From the NCBI GenBank assembly GCA_015350385.1, contig WNKI01000002.1, positions 3,360,457 to 3,424,456 on the forward strand: a DNA stretch of 64,000 nt, written 5' to 3'. The position numbers and the translations under genes were made by a program. This stretch comes from Aculops lycopersici. Lineage: Eukaryota; Arthropoda; Arachnida; Trombidiformes; Eriophyidae. Below, in pieces: positions 9,589 through 22,650 of this stretch. How positions within the stretch are numbered: position 1 is the first letter of the stretch; each line of letters begins with the position of its first letter. The notes beneath the pieces are model-generated. The model made no database searches and had not been told where the DNA came from. It worked only from the letters and a program-made list of their open reading frames with translations.

Positions 9589-12500
9589 TCACTCTGGACC
9601 ACCGCTAACACCACTACTTCCGCCGGGCGAGTTGTGCTCAGACGGATTCTTCGATTGGCAAGTTCCATTAACCGGATGTTGCGACGGCGACGACAAAGAA
9701 GATTGAGTGGTGGTCTCGTTTCCGCTTGAGTCTCGAAGTTGCTGCTGAATGTTCATGTCAGTCATCGAATTGGCTACCGACGTGCTGACTATCATACGAT
9801 ACTTGTAAGGTGGTTGCACACTTTTTAGCACACTTGACTGGTCGCCAAATCGAGCAATCAACTCGCTAACCGCACTACCCGAGTTGGAGCGGCTCGCGGC
9901 ACCGAGGTCCTCGTGTTGTTGTTGTTGCTGCTGCTGTCTTTGCGCATCTGCAGTTGACGAGATGGCGCCACATGTTTGGTAACGCTGCTGCAAGTGATTG
10001 TTATTGTTGCCGTGGCCATTCATAAGCCTACCTGGAGAGTCTAGTGGCGACATCTCTGGCGTTGGAAACGCCGAAGACTTGACGGCGGAATTGTTATCCG
10101 ATTGCAAATGCCCATTAGACATCTCATGCGGCCCGTTGGAATTGAATCCTTTTGAATGATGATTGTTTTGGTCCTGAATAAGCATCACGTTGTTTGTAGT
10201 GACCACTTGGTTGTGCTGACCAACAAATTGATGATGTTGGTGGTCTTGGTAAGCTGCTGCTCCCATTGCTGCGCCGATTTGCGGCTTCACTTCTGGAGCA
10301 TCCTGTGTCACGCCGCCGCCGCCACCACCACCACCACTTGTTGAGTGCAAAGCAGTCAAATTATATTGCTGTTGCTGATGGTCGTCTCCACTTCCTTGGC
10401 CTTGGTGGTGGTTGTGGTGAGTGTAGTTGGCGTTAAGCGGAGAGTTTGTTGTCAGGTTATATGGAGTAGTAGTGGTTGTCGAAGCTTTGCACGACGAGTT
10501 GTTCGGCGATGATGCCGAGGCCACCGCGTGATTTTCACCGCCACCGTCTGATTGCTGTTGTAAATATTGATGGTGATGCTGCTGCTGCATTTGGTGGTTA
10601 TTCGAGTTGTAGTGAAACACTTGTTGTTGTTGTTGATGCTGCTGCTGCAGAACATTTGAAGTCGACGAGGAAGACGACGATGATGACGATGAAGAAGATG
10701 AGCCGGAAGAAGTCGCAACATTCGTCGATGAGTGGCTATTCGATATGTTAGTCAAGTTTCCTGAGTCAGAGGTAACAGTTCTTGATGCTGCTGTGGGCAC
10801 GTCTGTGGCATTTGACGTTGCGTAACTCTGACCAGACATTGGAGATCCATGTCCATGTTGATTGTTTGTCGGCGTTGTTAGAAAATAGTGCTCATCTTGC
10901 GCTTGCCCAGCTGACTGCTGTCCTCCCCTGCTACCCCCAGACGACGTCGCAATGTCGTGATTTTTCGATACATCAAGTGGAGTTAAGTTTTCGTGTTCGT
11001 GCGCCGGTTGAAGTTCATACAAGTGCCGCTGCTGCTGCTCTTGACTACCATTACCATTTGATTGGCCCTGTGTACCATCAGCTGGTTGCTGATGTGCCAA
11101 CATTTGCTGCTGTCTTCCGTACATTGGACCTGAGTAGCCACTTCCTGTGCCTCCGTATGGCGATTGATGTTGCTGCTGATGATCCACCTGTTGGCCAGTT
11201 GCGTAATGGTGGTGAATTGTAGAGCCGGTGGTTGTTGCGCTTGCTTCTGGATAAGAGCCATGCTTTGTCGCCCCGTAAACTCCCTGAGGATTGCTCAAGT
11301 TAACGGCGTGCTGTTGTTGGTAGGTGAGCGTGGATGTTTGCTGCTTTTGATGGTGATAATATTGAGGCATTTGACTAGGCTGGTGGTGTTGCTCCATTGG
11401 GAACTGGTGATGTTGTTGTTGCTGTAGTTGTTGTTGCGATAACAGGTGGTGCTGTGGTTGCGGTTGTGCTTGATCGGCGGGGTGATGGTGCTGCGTGTAG
11501 GTCACAGGACTATGATTCTGTTGACTATCAACTACATGTTGCTGGTGTTGGTGGTGATTGTTTTGATGCCCATAACCTACCTGCTGCTGCTGCTGCTGGT
11601 AGTACATATTATCTGTGGGATGCTGAGCTTGCCGCTGGTGCTGCATATGATGCCTGGTGTAACCAGACTGATCGTATGGATCACCTGGGTACCTGGCAGT
11701 TGCTGTTGCGTAAGCGGCCATGGGGTCGTGAGTCGAATAATTGGCTAACCCATTGGTCGTGGAATTATGCTGCTGTTGAGCTAGACCGGGAATGTGGTAA
11801 TTCTTCACACTACTCACACTACTATACGGGCTACTATTGGGCGACGATTCGGGTGTGGCGCCCAGGTGAGCTATTGGGGTACCGATGGATGCGTTAGAGC
11901 CAACAGGCGCTTGTTGAGCGCCAAACGAGTGCATGTGTTGAATCTGATGCTGCTGCTGAGCCGATGGGTAGTGTTGATGTTGTGCAACTTGATGATGCTG
12001 ATGTTGGTTGTGGAGTTGATGGTGATGCAAAAGAGGTGCTCTATTGATGCTGTTATTATTAATTGGATAGTTTAACCCATCATCGTAGTCATAACAGCTA
12101 GAGCCCGTCGCTTGGCTAGACCCATTTGAAACTGCTGCTCCCGCCATCATGCCCATTTGCAGGCCATTATTTGCCCGGGCCAGCAAGCCAGCGCCGCCAC
12201 TTGTTAACTTGACGCTGCCATTGCGCTTAGCGATCGTTGTGGCAGTGGTTGTTGTCGCCGTGGAGTTATTATCTTCATCATTTGCAGTTGCCTCAGCATC
12301 ACTTCCTTCAATCTCTTCAATTTCCTCACCCTCCTCATCGTCCTCCATCTCGACATCAGCAGTTCCCTTGGCCGCTTGATTACCAGCAAACGAAGTCCAG
12401 CGTCTAATTGCATTGGGTCCCTTGTCTTGGCTACCGTCAGCATTGACTGTCGTATGATTGCCAGCACTAGTTGCATTATTGCCCATTAGATTGCGGTTAT

Positions 12501-12638
12501 TTGCACAGTTTGCCGCCTGGCCCGACTGCCTGGCGCCACTTGTTGCCGATGATGGTGGCGGTGGCACTTGCGTTTGTCCCGGTCCAACGCCCTTGCGTCC
12601 ATTCTTACGTCGTCTAGGCCGATACTTGTAGTTGGGAT
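9589..12638 (-). CDS. SoxF: SoxF transcription factor, exon 3 (end of HMG box and long low-complexity C-terminus)
   Basis: The exon begins after the acceptor CAAACTGTAG at 12638. The single T carried from exon 2 completes TAT, giving HMQD-YPNYKYRPRRRK, the conserved end of a group F HMG box. It then runs about 1000 residues to a TGA at 9589-9591. This tail is rich in Gln, His, Ser and Asn, with an acidic stretch (EMEDDEEGEEIEEIEG) about 50 residues after the HMG box. It is probably intrinsically disordered and may act in transactivation. Near the C-terminus FPTPEMSPLDSPGRLMNG and SVLKSVQPPYKYRM are the least repetitive segments. Vertebrate SoxF proteins are about 400 residues, so this tail is greatly expanded. 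Confidence 0.92.
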
Positions 12639-15600
12639 CTACAGTTTGTTTTGGATTATTATTAAGTGAGAGGGTTCACAAGAATCAAGGTTAATATCAA
12701 TTTGTTTGCATTAGACACTAGCCACAGGTGGTGGTGGCGCCGATGAAACCCAGGTTCTGGTAACAGATTTCTAAGCAAAATTTGGAAGCGACTTTCGAGT
12801 CACACAGGTGAAGATGACGAAAAGTCGGCTACCGATCGATGGCAGCAAATTTCGTCATGTTGCCTTTAATGGCGTCGACTTTTTGATAAACCATTGGGTA
12901 ATCTAAGAAGCCAAGTTTGTTTTCTTGCAACAGAAAGTGCGTAGAGCAAACTAACTAACGAATCTTTCTTTACATCTGGCCAAAAATGATTGACTCACTT
13001 GCAGTTATCTAGTGAGAATCAAGGCGTCAAGCGGCGGGATTACCTCACAGCGCCCAGCAGGTGATTTCGCGAGGTGCCCTTGCATTGGTTGGTTGGTAGG
13101 TCAGTTAGCTCAACGCATTTACCTGCACTACTGCTACTATCTTACACGACTGATCAAAGTGAAGCACTCTCACGTATCATCATCCAGCCCGACTGGCTGA
13201 ACCATTGGACAGCCGATATGTTTTAGTCAATCAAACTTGCGCCTCGCTAGACTTCAATCGAATCGAAACGATTCCTTAAGGAAAATCAAAGTTAGTTCCT
13301 CCTCATGCAGATCTCATTCGCTTCGCTCTCTCTACTTCTCTCAATTATTTGCGCTTTCTCTCTTTAGTTCGATAGACGCAGATCCACCATCGCCAATATA
13401 CAAGTAGCGGTGGTGGTAGCAGCAGGTGCATCATCAGATCAAACAACTGCCACTTGTTGCGTGCTCTAGTTTGAAATGATTACCTGCCAAGTAAGAGACT
13501 CAATCTTCTCTCCATTAACGTCACCTGAGCAACTTTCTGCTAGTAGCGGTGGCGGCAGTGGCGATGGTGGCTTACCGGCTGGCGAGATTATGCGTCGTAA
13601 ATGTTAATCGTTCACTAGATCATAATATTTGATCGTTAACGCTTGTTGGGCGGATAACAATTTTGCTATGCCGATGCTCGTGAACTAGCGAGCGAGCGAG
13701 CAAGCAAACTGACAAACAAGCAAGCAGCTTAGCAACCGGCTCGATGGCAATTAACTACCGATAACTCTTATGGGCAAAACTATATGGCGGCGCAGCCAAC
13801 TTGCTTGGCTGCTCTTATCGCTTCGGTCATCTTGTTACGACTCACACTCTAACTGGCAGCCAGCGCTACTATAACGACCTAACAGGTGGTGGCCGTCGAT
13901 TAACTGCCAAGATTAATGATCAAGTAGAGTAGCCAGCAAATCGCTGCTACTTCTCGATTTGATTTACCCACAAACTTGGCTGACGACGAAAGATGATGAC
14001 CAAAACTACCGTGTGCCACTGTTTTGCTACCTGGAAAACTTTTTTCCCTGTCAATATAATTGCAATTCTGACGCCGCCGCCGCCGCCGTAGTCGTTGTCT
14101 TCGTTGTCCTCGTCGTCCTATCTGCCACCAGCAAAAGTCGTTTGGGATAGGGAAGCCAAAAGGGTTCTCGTCGTCGCGCGACTTATCTCTTGTTGCTTGT
14201 TGATGTTACTACTGCAAACTCCATCTCTCTTCATGTTCACCAGGAGGAATAAAATTCAACCAGACGAGCGACGAGTCTCTCAAGTTGGCAAATCTTGGCC
14301 ATAAAGAGAGCGTGTGCCACTTGTCTTGCTGTTGTTTGGATCCAAGTTTTATGCTGCTGACCAAACCAATGGCTTGCAACCAGAACTTGGAGCCGAAAAT
14401 TTCTACCTGTTGCCTTTGCTCTTGCAGTGAAACTTCTAATAATTCTCTCTCGTCATCATCGTCTACATCAAGGTTGCTGCTTGTACTGCTGCCATCTTCT
14501 TCGTCTTCGTCGTCGTCGTCGCCGTCATTATGGGCAATCAGTGACTTGCTCGCCGCCCGAAGCGACCGTCAAGTTGCACTGACGGACTGACTGGTTGACC
14601 ATAGCCGCTTACCGTTGAAGAACAACAGATTTGTCAGCTGCCCGCCTCCATCCTAAGTTATATTCAGGTGATGGTTAAGAGAGCTCGGCAAAGTTGCGCA
14701 TTGGATGGTCGGCGTGCGCCTGCCGCTAGTCACCCGAGAGATGACGAGACCAACGCGCAACAGGCAAGTGGCGCCACCGAGAAATAGAATGAGCACAAAA
14801 TTTCTTCCTCAACGGGCATGGTCTTCGGAGAGTGGATGAGGGAATAAAGAGGAACTTGAGTGGCTAGCAACATCAACATCCTCGACGTCCAAACATGAGG
14901 AAGAGTAATTACTCTAGACGATTGAGTGGACAGGATGCACAGCAACAGGTCGTCGATTTGTTGGCCTGATGCCGCATCAAACGGCTTGCGATTTGCGAGT
15001 TTGGCTCTAGCTTGATGCTTTGTTATGATGTGGAAGTCAAGTTCAATTTTCTTTCATTGGTGGTGGCGGCGGCGGTGGCTCTCAATTGCCGCCAACGTGC
15101 TGGCCTTAAGTCTTCAAAATGATGGCCCAACTCTTGTTGCTCCCTCATTTACCTGATAATTTCTAAGCTAGTTTGCTTGCTATCTTGAACATGCATTGAG
15201 GAGTGATTGCAATGACGTATCCCAAGTGGTAGATGGCTAATTCATGGAGAGCTAATCTATTTGGCACTTGTAACATAAATGATAGACTCTATGGCGAGTA
15301 GGCAATTGGAGCCACAAGGTGGCGGAGCTAACCTGCTTTCCAATACGGATGGTGTTTCCTGGCACCAAGATTTCGAGCAAATAGCAGACCTGAAGGTATT
15401 TATTGCAACAGTCTGCCTTTGAAGATCGCCAATCTAAATCAGTGTCAGTAGCAATCTATTGCCCAGCGTTAGATCTTGTTTACTCGCATCAATTGCATAA
15501 CCTCGATTTGTTGCATGTGTCGGCCGATTTATTACACAGCCACACTGAATACCGAACCGACTACACTCTACCCACCACCACAGGGTCATTAGTGGTGGAG

Positions 15601-16281
15601 GTGAAGGTATAAGTTAATCTGGAGTCAATGTTGATTTATAAGACGTTTGCCATTCTCCTCGCCCGATAAGCAGAGGCGCGGGATCTTTGTATGCCTCTGC
15701 TTGCTTGTTTGCCAGCCATAGGTATGAAATCTATCTCAAGATAAAGATAGATGAGTTGTCCGCCAATGACTGCGATCTGTTTGCACTCCTCCATGGCACT
15801 TGTTGCATCGTTCAAATTTAAATTGGCTTACACCTCCATTTGAAAGATAAGCAGATGCTTTCGGCGCCGTCGCCGCCCTATTCCAGCTCAATAAGTAGCT
15901 CATTTCTATTGCGCAATTCAATGCTCGATCTCGCTCTCTTCCTTCTCGATCATCTCACCTCACCTCAACGCTTAAACCGATCTCCAAACCATCTGCTCTT
16001 ATTCTGTCGGCGGCTTATTAATTTAACACTCACATCATTCCACAACAATTCAAGAGCAAATATCGCTGATATGGCCAAGATGACGAATAATATCTCTCTG
16101 CACAGATACAAGCTTTGAAGCTTGATTATTTGCTCGATAATGAACGAGACCCAGATAATGGAAATCGATGCTGCAGCTATCTTGATACATTCGCCACAAC
16201 GTTTCGCAAAGGCTAGCTTGGATCTCGTTTAGTTGGTTAGCTAGTTAGAAAGCAAATTGTTAAAGTCAAATGTTTACTTAC
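12639..16281 (-). other. SoxF intron 2 (3.6 kb)
   Basis: This intron lies between the exon 2 donor (GTAAGT, read on the minus strand at 16281) and the exon 3 acceptor (ending TAG at 12639). It interrupts codon Y of HMQD-YPNYK in phase 1. It holds degenerate tetranucleotide runs (13686-13728), trinucleotide GCC/GTC runs near 14070 and 14500, and no recognisable gene. Confidence 0.8.
13686..13728 (+). repeat. Degenerate AGCG/AAGC tetranucleotide repeat
   Basis: The run goes AGCGAGCGAGCGAGCAAGC, then a short ACTGAC interruption, then CAAACAAGCAAGCAGC. It is an imperfect microsatellite within SoxF intron 2. Confidence 0.6.
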
Positions 16282-16368
16282 AGTCTTGCATGTGCTGAAC
16301 TCGTAGGCGTTCAGCTTCCTCAACGAATGGTCTTCTTTCCTGGAGTGTTAGGCCTCGCCATCTTTTAC
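16282..16368 (-). CDS. SoxF: SoxF transcription factor, exon 2 (middle of HMG box, 87 bp)
   Basis: This short exon carries 28 whole codons plus split codons at both ends. It encodes KRWRGLTLQERRPFVEEA followed by ERLRVQHMQD, the second and third helices of the HMG box. The acceptor is CCAATAG at 16369-16375 and the donor is T|GTAAGT at 16281. Both junctions are phase 1. The exon restores a perfect group F HMG box when joined to exons 1 and 3, so the assignment is firm. Confidence 0.93.
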
Positions 16369-16369
16369 C

Positions 16370-17340
16370 TATTGGTTTTTTTAACAGGGTAAGAGTTTGT
16401 TGTTTGGTGTGGACGGCGATAATGATTACCGCGGCAACGGTGGCGATGGTTGTTTTTGGGCATGAGCGATAAAACAACGACGATGGGCATAAGTTTGACG
16501 ACGTTGAGGTGGGCAAATTTTTTGCGAGCCAAGTTTTTTGCAGCACAATTTTTGCATTTCGTCCAGGTAGACGACGTAGATGTTTGCCGTTCGAGTTTCA
16601 GATTTTTCATAGACCATGTTTTTGAGTCGGTTTTACATAATCAATAACAAAGGTTTGTTTGTTCGGTAGGGAGAGAGTGGGAGATACGAGTGTTGGGATG
16701 AAGATGAGTTGCATGTCGGCGGCGTCGGTTGTTGCAATTTTCGGGGATGACAATTAATCAACGGAGAGTCGGATGGCAGTTCAGGAAGAGGGCCAAAGGA
16801 AAAGTTGGAGAGGTTTTTTGCGTTTCATTAGGCCAGGCAAGTTGATTTGTTAAGCGATACGAGCCCATCCAGTGGTTGTGGCGTCGTAGTTTGAGAGGAT
16901 ACGGCAAGCGGGCAGAATTTAGACGTGTATTTCGATGGTTAAGTGAGGAGGTTTTTGCTCGCCCAAAAGTTGAATGTTTTTTGTCGGTCCAAGATGGTTT
17001 AGCATGAAGTTTAAATGAATTTTCCCAAATTTAGTTGCCGAGCGCAGGTGCAGGTGGACGGATGTGATGTGGTGAGTAGTATTTATGATGTAAATAATTT
17101 TTCCAGAAGTAGTGATATCGCGTTGTTCATTTGCATATTGGGGATTGTTGCGTATTCGTTGTAACAGGTGCAGAGGTGAGAGTTAATGTTATGGTGGTTG
17201 ATATTGCATAAATTTTTTATCGATGACATGTAACCCGTTATGTCCGAGTTGGTTGAGATCCAGTAGAGGTATATTTCGATTGATAGGATGGAAATAGATG
17301 GCAATGATTAGTTATATTGATAGGGTTAATGGGTAGATAA
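16370..17340. other. Strand-skewed GT-rich island in SoxF intron 1
   Basis: The plus strand is conspicuously rich in G and T and poor in C for nearly 1 kb, so the minus strand, which is the transcribed sense of SoxF, is A/C-rich. The skew starts at exon 2 and fades abruptly near 17340. No intact frame is present. It may be a decayed repeat or a directional mutation signature. Confidence 0.4.
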
Positions 17341-18989
17341 CACGAGGGGTAAAAATCAAGTCTTTTGTAGGAGCAAAGTTCGCTAGCGAATTTGGCAACA
17401 AATCATACAAAATCGTGCAGCACGAATTCTGTGCGATCTTGCATAAAACTGGTCAAACGAGTTGATCGCAATACGAGCTCTAGTTAAAATCATCCTGTAT
17501 TTCTGTCTATACTTCGGCAATCTCTTTCAATTTATTGGTAAGGCAAGATTATTATCGGCTACAAATTATTTCTTGTTACCCTTCGACTCTATATTGAATA
17601 TGTCTCATTCTGCTCTATCGAGTGTTCAAAGGTTTCTGCGACTGTTTTTTATACAGTCGCATGGAGCTCAAGGTTGCAGAGATTCAGATCATGTTGAGGT
17701 TACAGGCAGGAGGACCAACAACAAATATATCTGCATCATTTCACAGTCAGGATCCCAAGTCTAGATCCAATAGTAGTCGGATGATCGAGCGGATTTCACC
17801 AGTTGCTAAACTACTGTCGCCGTCTAGACGACTCTCAGCCTACCAGGTTCGCCACATCCAGTCACTGGAGACCAGTTATCTCTAAGGAATTGTAGAGTAT
17901 TCGGAACAATGTTCTTCATAGTAATCATGATCTTGCGCACTCACTGGAGCAGAGACTCATGGCCAACGGAGAGTTTGCCCTTTGTTTTAGCGGAATCTTG
18001 AAGCAACCTAAGATGGCCAAGTATATGGTCAACAGTGGCGGCAATGACTAGAGCCAATAGAAAAAGATCAAGCATTAGCGAAGAATCCGGGTAGACTCGC
18101 AAAAGAAACTACTAGCTGCTTGGCTGGTTGCTGCTGAAATTATTTCACCATCAAACGTCAGCAAATCCTCAACGCGATGCACCAGTTGTTTCCTCACGTG
18201 ATAGCTGTCTCATCGTTGTTTTCCTTCCCTTCGTCATCGTCGCCACCGTCGCCGCCGCCACTGCCACTGCCACTGCCATCCACAAACACAACACTCTATG
18301 CTTACCAACTCTTAGGAACTCACGACGAGGCAGAAGAAGAAGCTGATTGGAGGCTTGAACTTGAATCCTTGAGCTAAAGCTACTTGGCCACTAAAGCATT
18401 CGCCTACCAGAAGCTTGGCGACAGACGCCAGCCAGGGTAACAACAGACTGATGCGGCCGCCGCTGTCTACAGTCTCGGCTGCCATCGTCGGCCAATCAAA
18501 TGAGTTTGCAGAAGTTGTATTGAGATCCCAGCTCTACGGAGAGAAGCGAAGACTCTCGCTGGAGAAGAGATTTAAGCCATTTCATGAGATAAGGCCAGAC
18601 TAGCTCTAAAAAAGAAGACGGCTGCTAATCTCTTGCAACTAAGACTAGCGACCGGACTAACCATGGAAGGTGGTAACAACAACAGCAAAAATATCCAAGG
18701 TTTCCACGGTAGCTGCGAAGCAAAATCTTATTTGCTAGCTCGAACATTTTGCAGGCATATGTCGAGTAGGTTTTGATTCGAAATCTTGGGCTACTTATTA
18801 TCATTATTCTAAATAATTTTGGAATAGCCGGCGCTGAAAATGGTTGATGACTCGCATTACCAGATAGAGAGAGACCTGCAACCCGCAACAGGCGTCAAAG
18901 GCGAACAAAATTTCCATATCTAGATGAATACACTGACTCATGATTATGATTATCATCATTATTATTGCCGTTGCATAAGACCGTCACCA

Positions 18990-19034
18990 TCGTCGTCGTC
19001 GTCGTCGTCGTAGCAGCAGCAGCAGCAGCAGCAG
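18990..19034 (+). repeat. Adjacent CGT and AGC trinucleotide arrays
   Basis: About seven CGT units (18991-19011) are followed directly by about seven AGC units (19012-19034). They form a compound microsatellite in SoxF intron 1. Confidence 0.8.
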
Positions 19035-20678
19035 CGGCAAGAGCAAGAAATTTAATGGCACACATAGACTATTTTAGGATTTCTACAATGAAATTTGAAG
19101 ATGATAATGATTTCCCGTGCCACAAGCAACATAAACCCAACAGGTGACATAGACAATGACGACCACGACGACGTCGACCTTAGACCGAGCTCTGTTCAAC
19201 TGATCGTCTTTATTCAACCACTACAACGAAAACTCGAAACGATAGATGTTGGCGGCCAGTTGTCGTAGTTTGGACCTTTACTGCCCGCTGGTCAGCTTGT
19301 CGTGGAACTACGAATTAGTGGAGTGCATCAACATCGATCATCCGAGTCAAGTGGCAAAATTTCCCTTTCGTTGGCTTGTGCCTGGCACACGACCGCCATG
19401 CTACCAGCGCCAGGTAAACATCCGGCGATGGCCAGTATAAAGCTGGCCAAACTGGAGTTTTTCCTCTCTCGGTTGTGAATGGAAGAAGAGGTTCCAGTGT
19501 GGAAGCAGTCATTATTTTTATCTCTCGTGTCGCTTGGTAGTTGGCGACAAAGACGAGCAAAAATACACATCAGGGAGACGCCGCCACTGCTCACATCAGC
19601 CGTGGGGACTCCATCGAGGTTGCGTAAGTCTGGAAGGTTTAATCTAGGAGTAGCGAAGTTAGTGAGCAAAGCTAACAACGAGAAGAGGGACGAAATTTTC
19701 GGCGCCATGAGCTTCGGGATCAGAGAAGGAGAAAGAGGAGAAGGCAGCAAAGTTGGATGGTTAAAGTTGTCGCCGCGGTTGCGATCTCAGTGCTTCGGTT
19801 GCCATTTCCTCTATGCGCGCAATCCCTAATTTCATCTAGGCTAGGATTTTGAACTAACCGACCGACAGTCGGGCGGACGACAAAAAGTGCAGGAGGGCAA
19901 GTAGGAGGCTGGTAAAAGACTGCAGTGGTGTTAGCGGCGATGGCAGCGGCAGTAGTAGTAGCAGCAGCAGTAGTAGCACAGGTGACGAGCAAGCCAACAA
20001 TTTCCTAACTAGCCACTTGATGGTGAGACGACTTTGATTTAGTTTAGCGCCTACTATTAGCGGCCACTAGCGCCAGCCATTCAACTCAACGAGTAGTAGC
20101 CGGCTAGCCAATCTGCGCTAATGGTTATCCGGATTGGCCACCTTAAATACTCTCCTCGACTTCATGATGGCCGGAGTGGCGGCGGTGGTAGTGGAAAGAT
20201 GCTAAAGTGCAAAGAGTAGAAATGGCGCTGACCACTGCCACTCACAAGTAGACGATGGCTGAAATTTTTCTCGGCAGCCACGGATGGAGCTGAGTAGTGC
20301 TCATATTAGCACACTTGTTGGATCTATCGAAGCGGCCACAGCCGAGCAAAGGGAGAAAATGGCAACGATAAAGTCAAGTAGAAGCCCTTGTTGTTAGGAG
20401 GCAAACTCCCTGGTCGGAAGTGAACGCCAACCAAATGGAGGAAAGGAAATGCAGAGTGAAAGAGACCGAGAGGGAGACAGAGAGGGAGCGGGAGAGAGAA
20501 AGAGCCGAGGATGTAAGACATAATTGATGGTGGCAAAATCATTATTATAACGTTCGCTCGTCTGCATTTGTGTCTTGCGTTGCGCAATAATCGACTTGAT
20601 ATCCTAAAACTTCTTTGACGTAGTGGTCGTATAACGACAACAACTGCAACAACAACGCTGACTGAAACACCAGAGTAC

Positions 20679-20681
<3 letters not shown>

Positions 20682-20713
<32 letters not shown>
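20682..20713 (+). repeat. (TC)16 dinucleotide microsatellite
   Basis: This is an uninterrupted TC run of 32 bp in SoxF intron 1. On the minus strand it reads as a GAGA run. Confidence 0.9.
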
Positions 20714-20716
<3 letters not shown>

Positions 20717-21147
20717 ATGAGGGCAACGAAGAATAGGAGGCTAGAGCATCACTCAATAGAGTTTTCGCCAAGCGACCTCGTCCACCTGCTTAGTTTTTCC
20801 TTTTTGAAATATTTCGATGGAAAGACTTTTCGCGCCATCTTAGTTGACATTGAAATCTAGCATCATGAAATATATTGAGTCACTCACGACGAGCACCACC
20901 CAACTGGATGATCCTAAAATGGACGAGAGTTTGCGTACAAACCGCAATCGAAGTGGGCGAGTTTAGGAGAATCTGCAGCAGCAGCTACAGGTGGACGTCG
21001 CAGGATCCTGTGGCCAGGGAGTGCAAGTTTGAACTTGAATTCAATGTTGGAATTTGTTTGCAAGCGTGCGTGTGCTCTGCATTTCGTCCACCAATCAGAC
21101 GACTATTCTGCAATTACGCAACAAAACTCAGCCAGTAGCTGTCTTTC

Positions 21148-21171
21148 AGACGACGACGACGACGACGACGG
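21148..21171 (+). repeat. (ACG)n trinucleotide repeat
   Basis: A short uninterrupted run of ACG units lies in SoxF intron 1. A similar GTC run is at about 21982-22006. Confidence 0.7.
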
Positions 21172-22630
21172 CCACCATGAGGACGGTGAGGGCCACCACC
21201 ACTACCACGATTGGCTGGCGCCAACAATCTACCTCAGCAACCAATTGGACCCAAAATTGGATCAGCGGCAATCGGCAGTCCGGACAATTGATTTGAGCTA
21301 GAGTCTTCTTGTGTGTCTCTGCAAGCAAAACTCGACAACAACCACGACAACCACGACGTCGACCAGACACCAAGTCCACCTGTCCACACAAACGCATGGA
21401 GAAATCGAAGACTGGTTCAACCAATCGAACAACTAGTCGTTTGAGGGGGACACACACATCGCATCGGAGCATGTAAGCGCGCCGGTGTAGAGTTGCCGTG
21501 ACAGCCCGAGCCAACGCCAACGGCATAGCTCTGGACCAACGAAGTGTTTCGATGCCATTGAAACGATGCTGTTGCCGTGTTATTATATAAATGCTCACTG
21601 ACTGGCCGGTGAGTGATGCAAGTCGTCGTCTTGATTGCCGGCATGTTGATGCTGTCGCCGGCTAAGGTGGCCAAAGAGGAGGAGGAGAAGCCAAGAATCT
21701 TGCCACTTTTATCCACTGGCATTCGATGACTTGAAAGAGATTGTTGGTGCCACTTCGACTTCGCTATCTTCCAGCAACTCAACTCGGAAAACAACAGGCA
21801 GACTCTCCGGCGGACGCCCGACGCTCCCCCGCCTCTTGGCATTGGACTTGCGCGCATTCAACTAGCGAGGGGTAAATATTTGCATGGATTCGGTAGTTGG
21901 AATGGTTACAAATGTAGACCAAGCTGCGGAGTCCACCATTGCTACTAATACCATAGCAATTTGATTTCGCCTTCCTCCCCATCGTCGTCGTCGTCGTCGT
22001 CGTCGACTAGAACTACCTTGAATCAGAAGGTAAACTCAAGCGGCACTTCCATTCTCGGTATTAGTGAAAATCCCCCCGAGACCAACCGGCCGAGTTCTTT
22101 ATGGAACAACCGCATCCAAGGTGGCCGCTGAGTTGCAAGTTGCAAGGCTCACACACTTACATAAGCAGGAAGGGAGCCAAGTTCTAGTGGTACAGTAATC
22201 TTCAATGTTGTTATGGCTCTTGCTACCTGTCCAACTTCTCCAGGAGCTCGCCTGCAAACAACTCGAAGTTGAAAATATGCACGTAAGAGTATCAAGGAGG
22301 CGGAAAATTGTTTTATCCACCGGCAACATCCACCAAGTGGAAGCTGCCTTCAAAAGCTGCTATTGCTATCACTGTTACCGTAGCTGCCACTCTGGCTCTC
22401 TCGATCTCTCCCTAAATCAAAGCAACAGGTGAACTATTGTTGCGCACTACGCCACGCTATGTTATCAAGCGCCCGGAACGAAGCGTAAAGACCGAAACTC
22501 CAATCCACTCAAGCAACCGGACGCAACTGAGGACTCGACCACTCACATCTTCGGATAGTTTCGTAGTCGGCGACTGCGGCACTGCATGCCCTTACACACA
22601 GGTGAAGTGGAAGAATTTCGCCTCAATCTT

Positions 22631-22650
22631 CTGGGCACTCTAGTGCCCAG
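22631..22650. repeat. Near-perfect 20-bp palindrome
   Basis: CTGGGCACT and AGTGCCCAG are exact reverse complements separated by a 2-bp CT centre. The palindrome is in SoxF intron 1 and its function is unknown. Confidence 0.6.

Noticed and set aside
10782..12476. Several 75-166 codon plus- and minus-strand frames overlapping SoxF exon 3
   Set aside because: They are shadows of the long low-complexity SoxF coding sequence.
19328..21857. Minus-strand frames of 140-150 codons inside SoxF intron 1
   Set aside because: They overlap each other in different frames, are low-complexity in places and show no motif, signal peptide or splice context. They are probably chance frames in CG-rich sequence.
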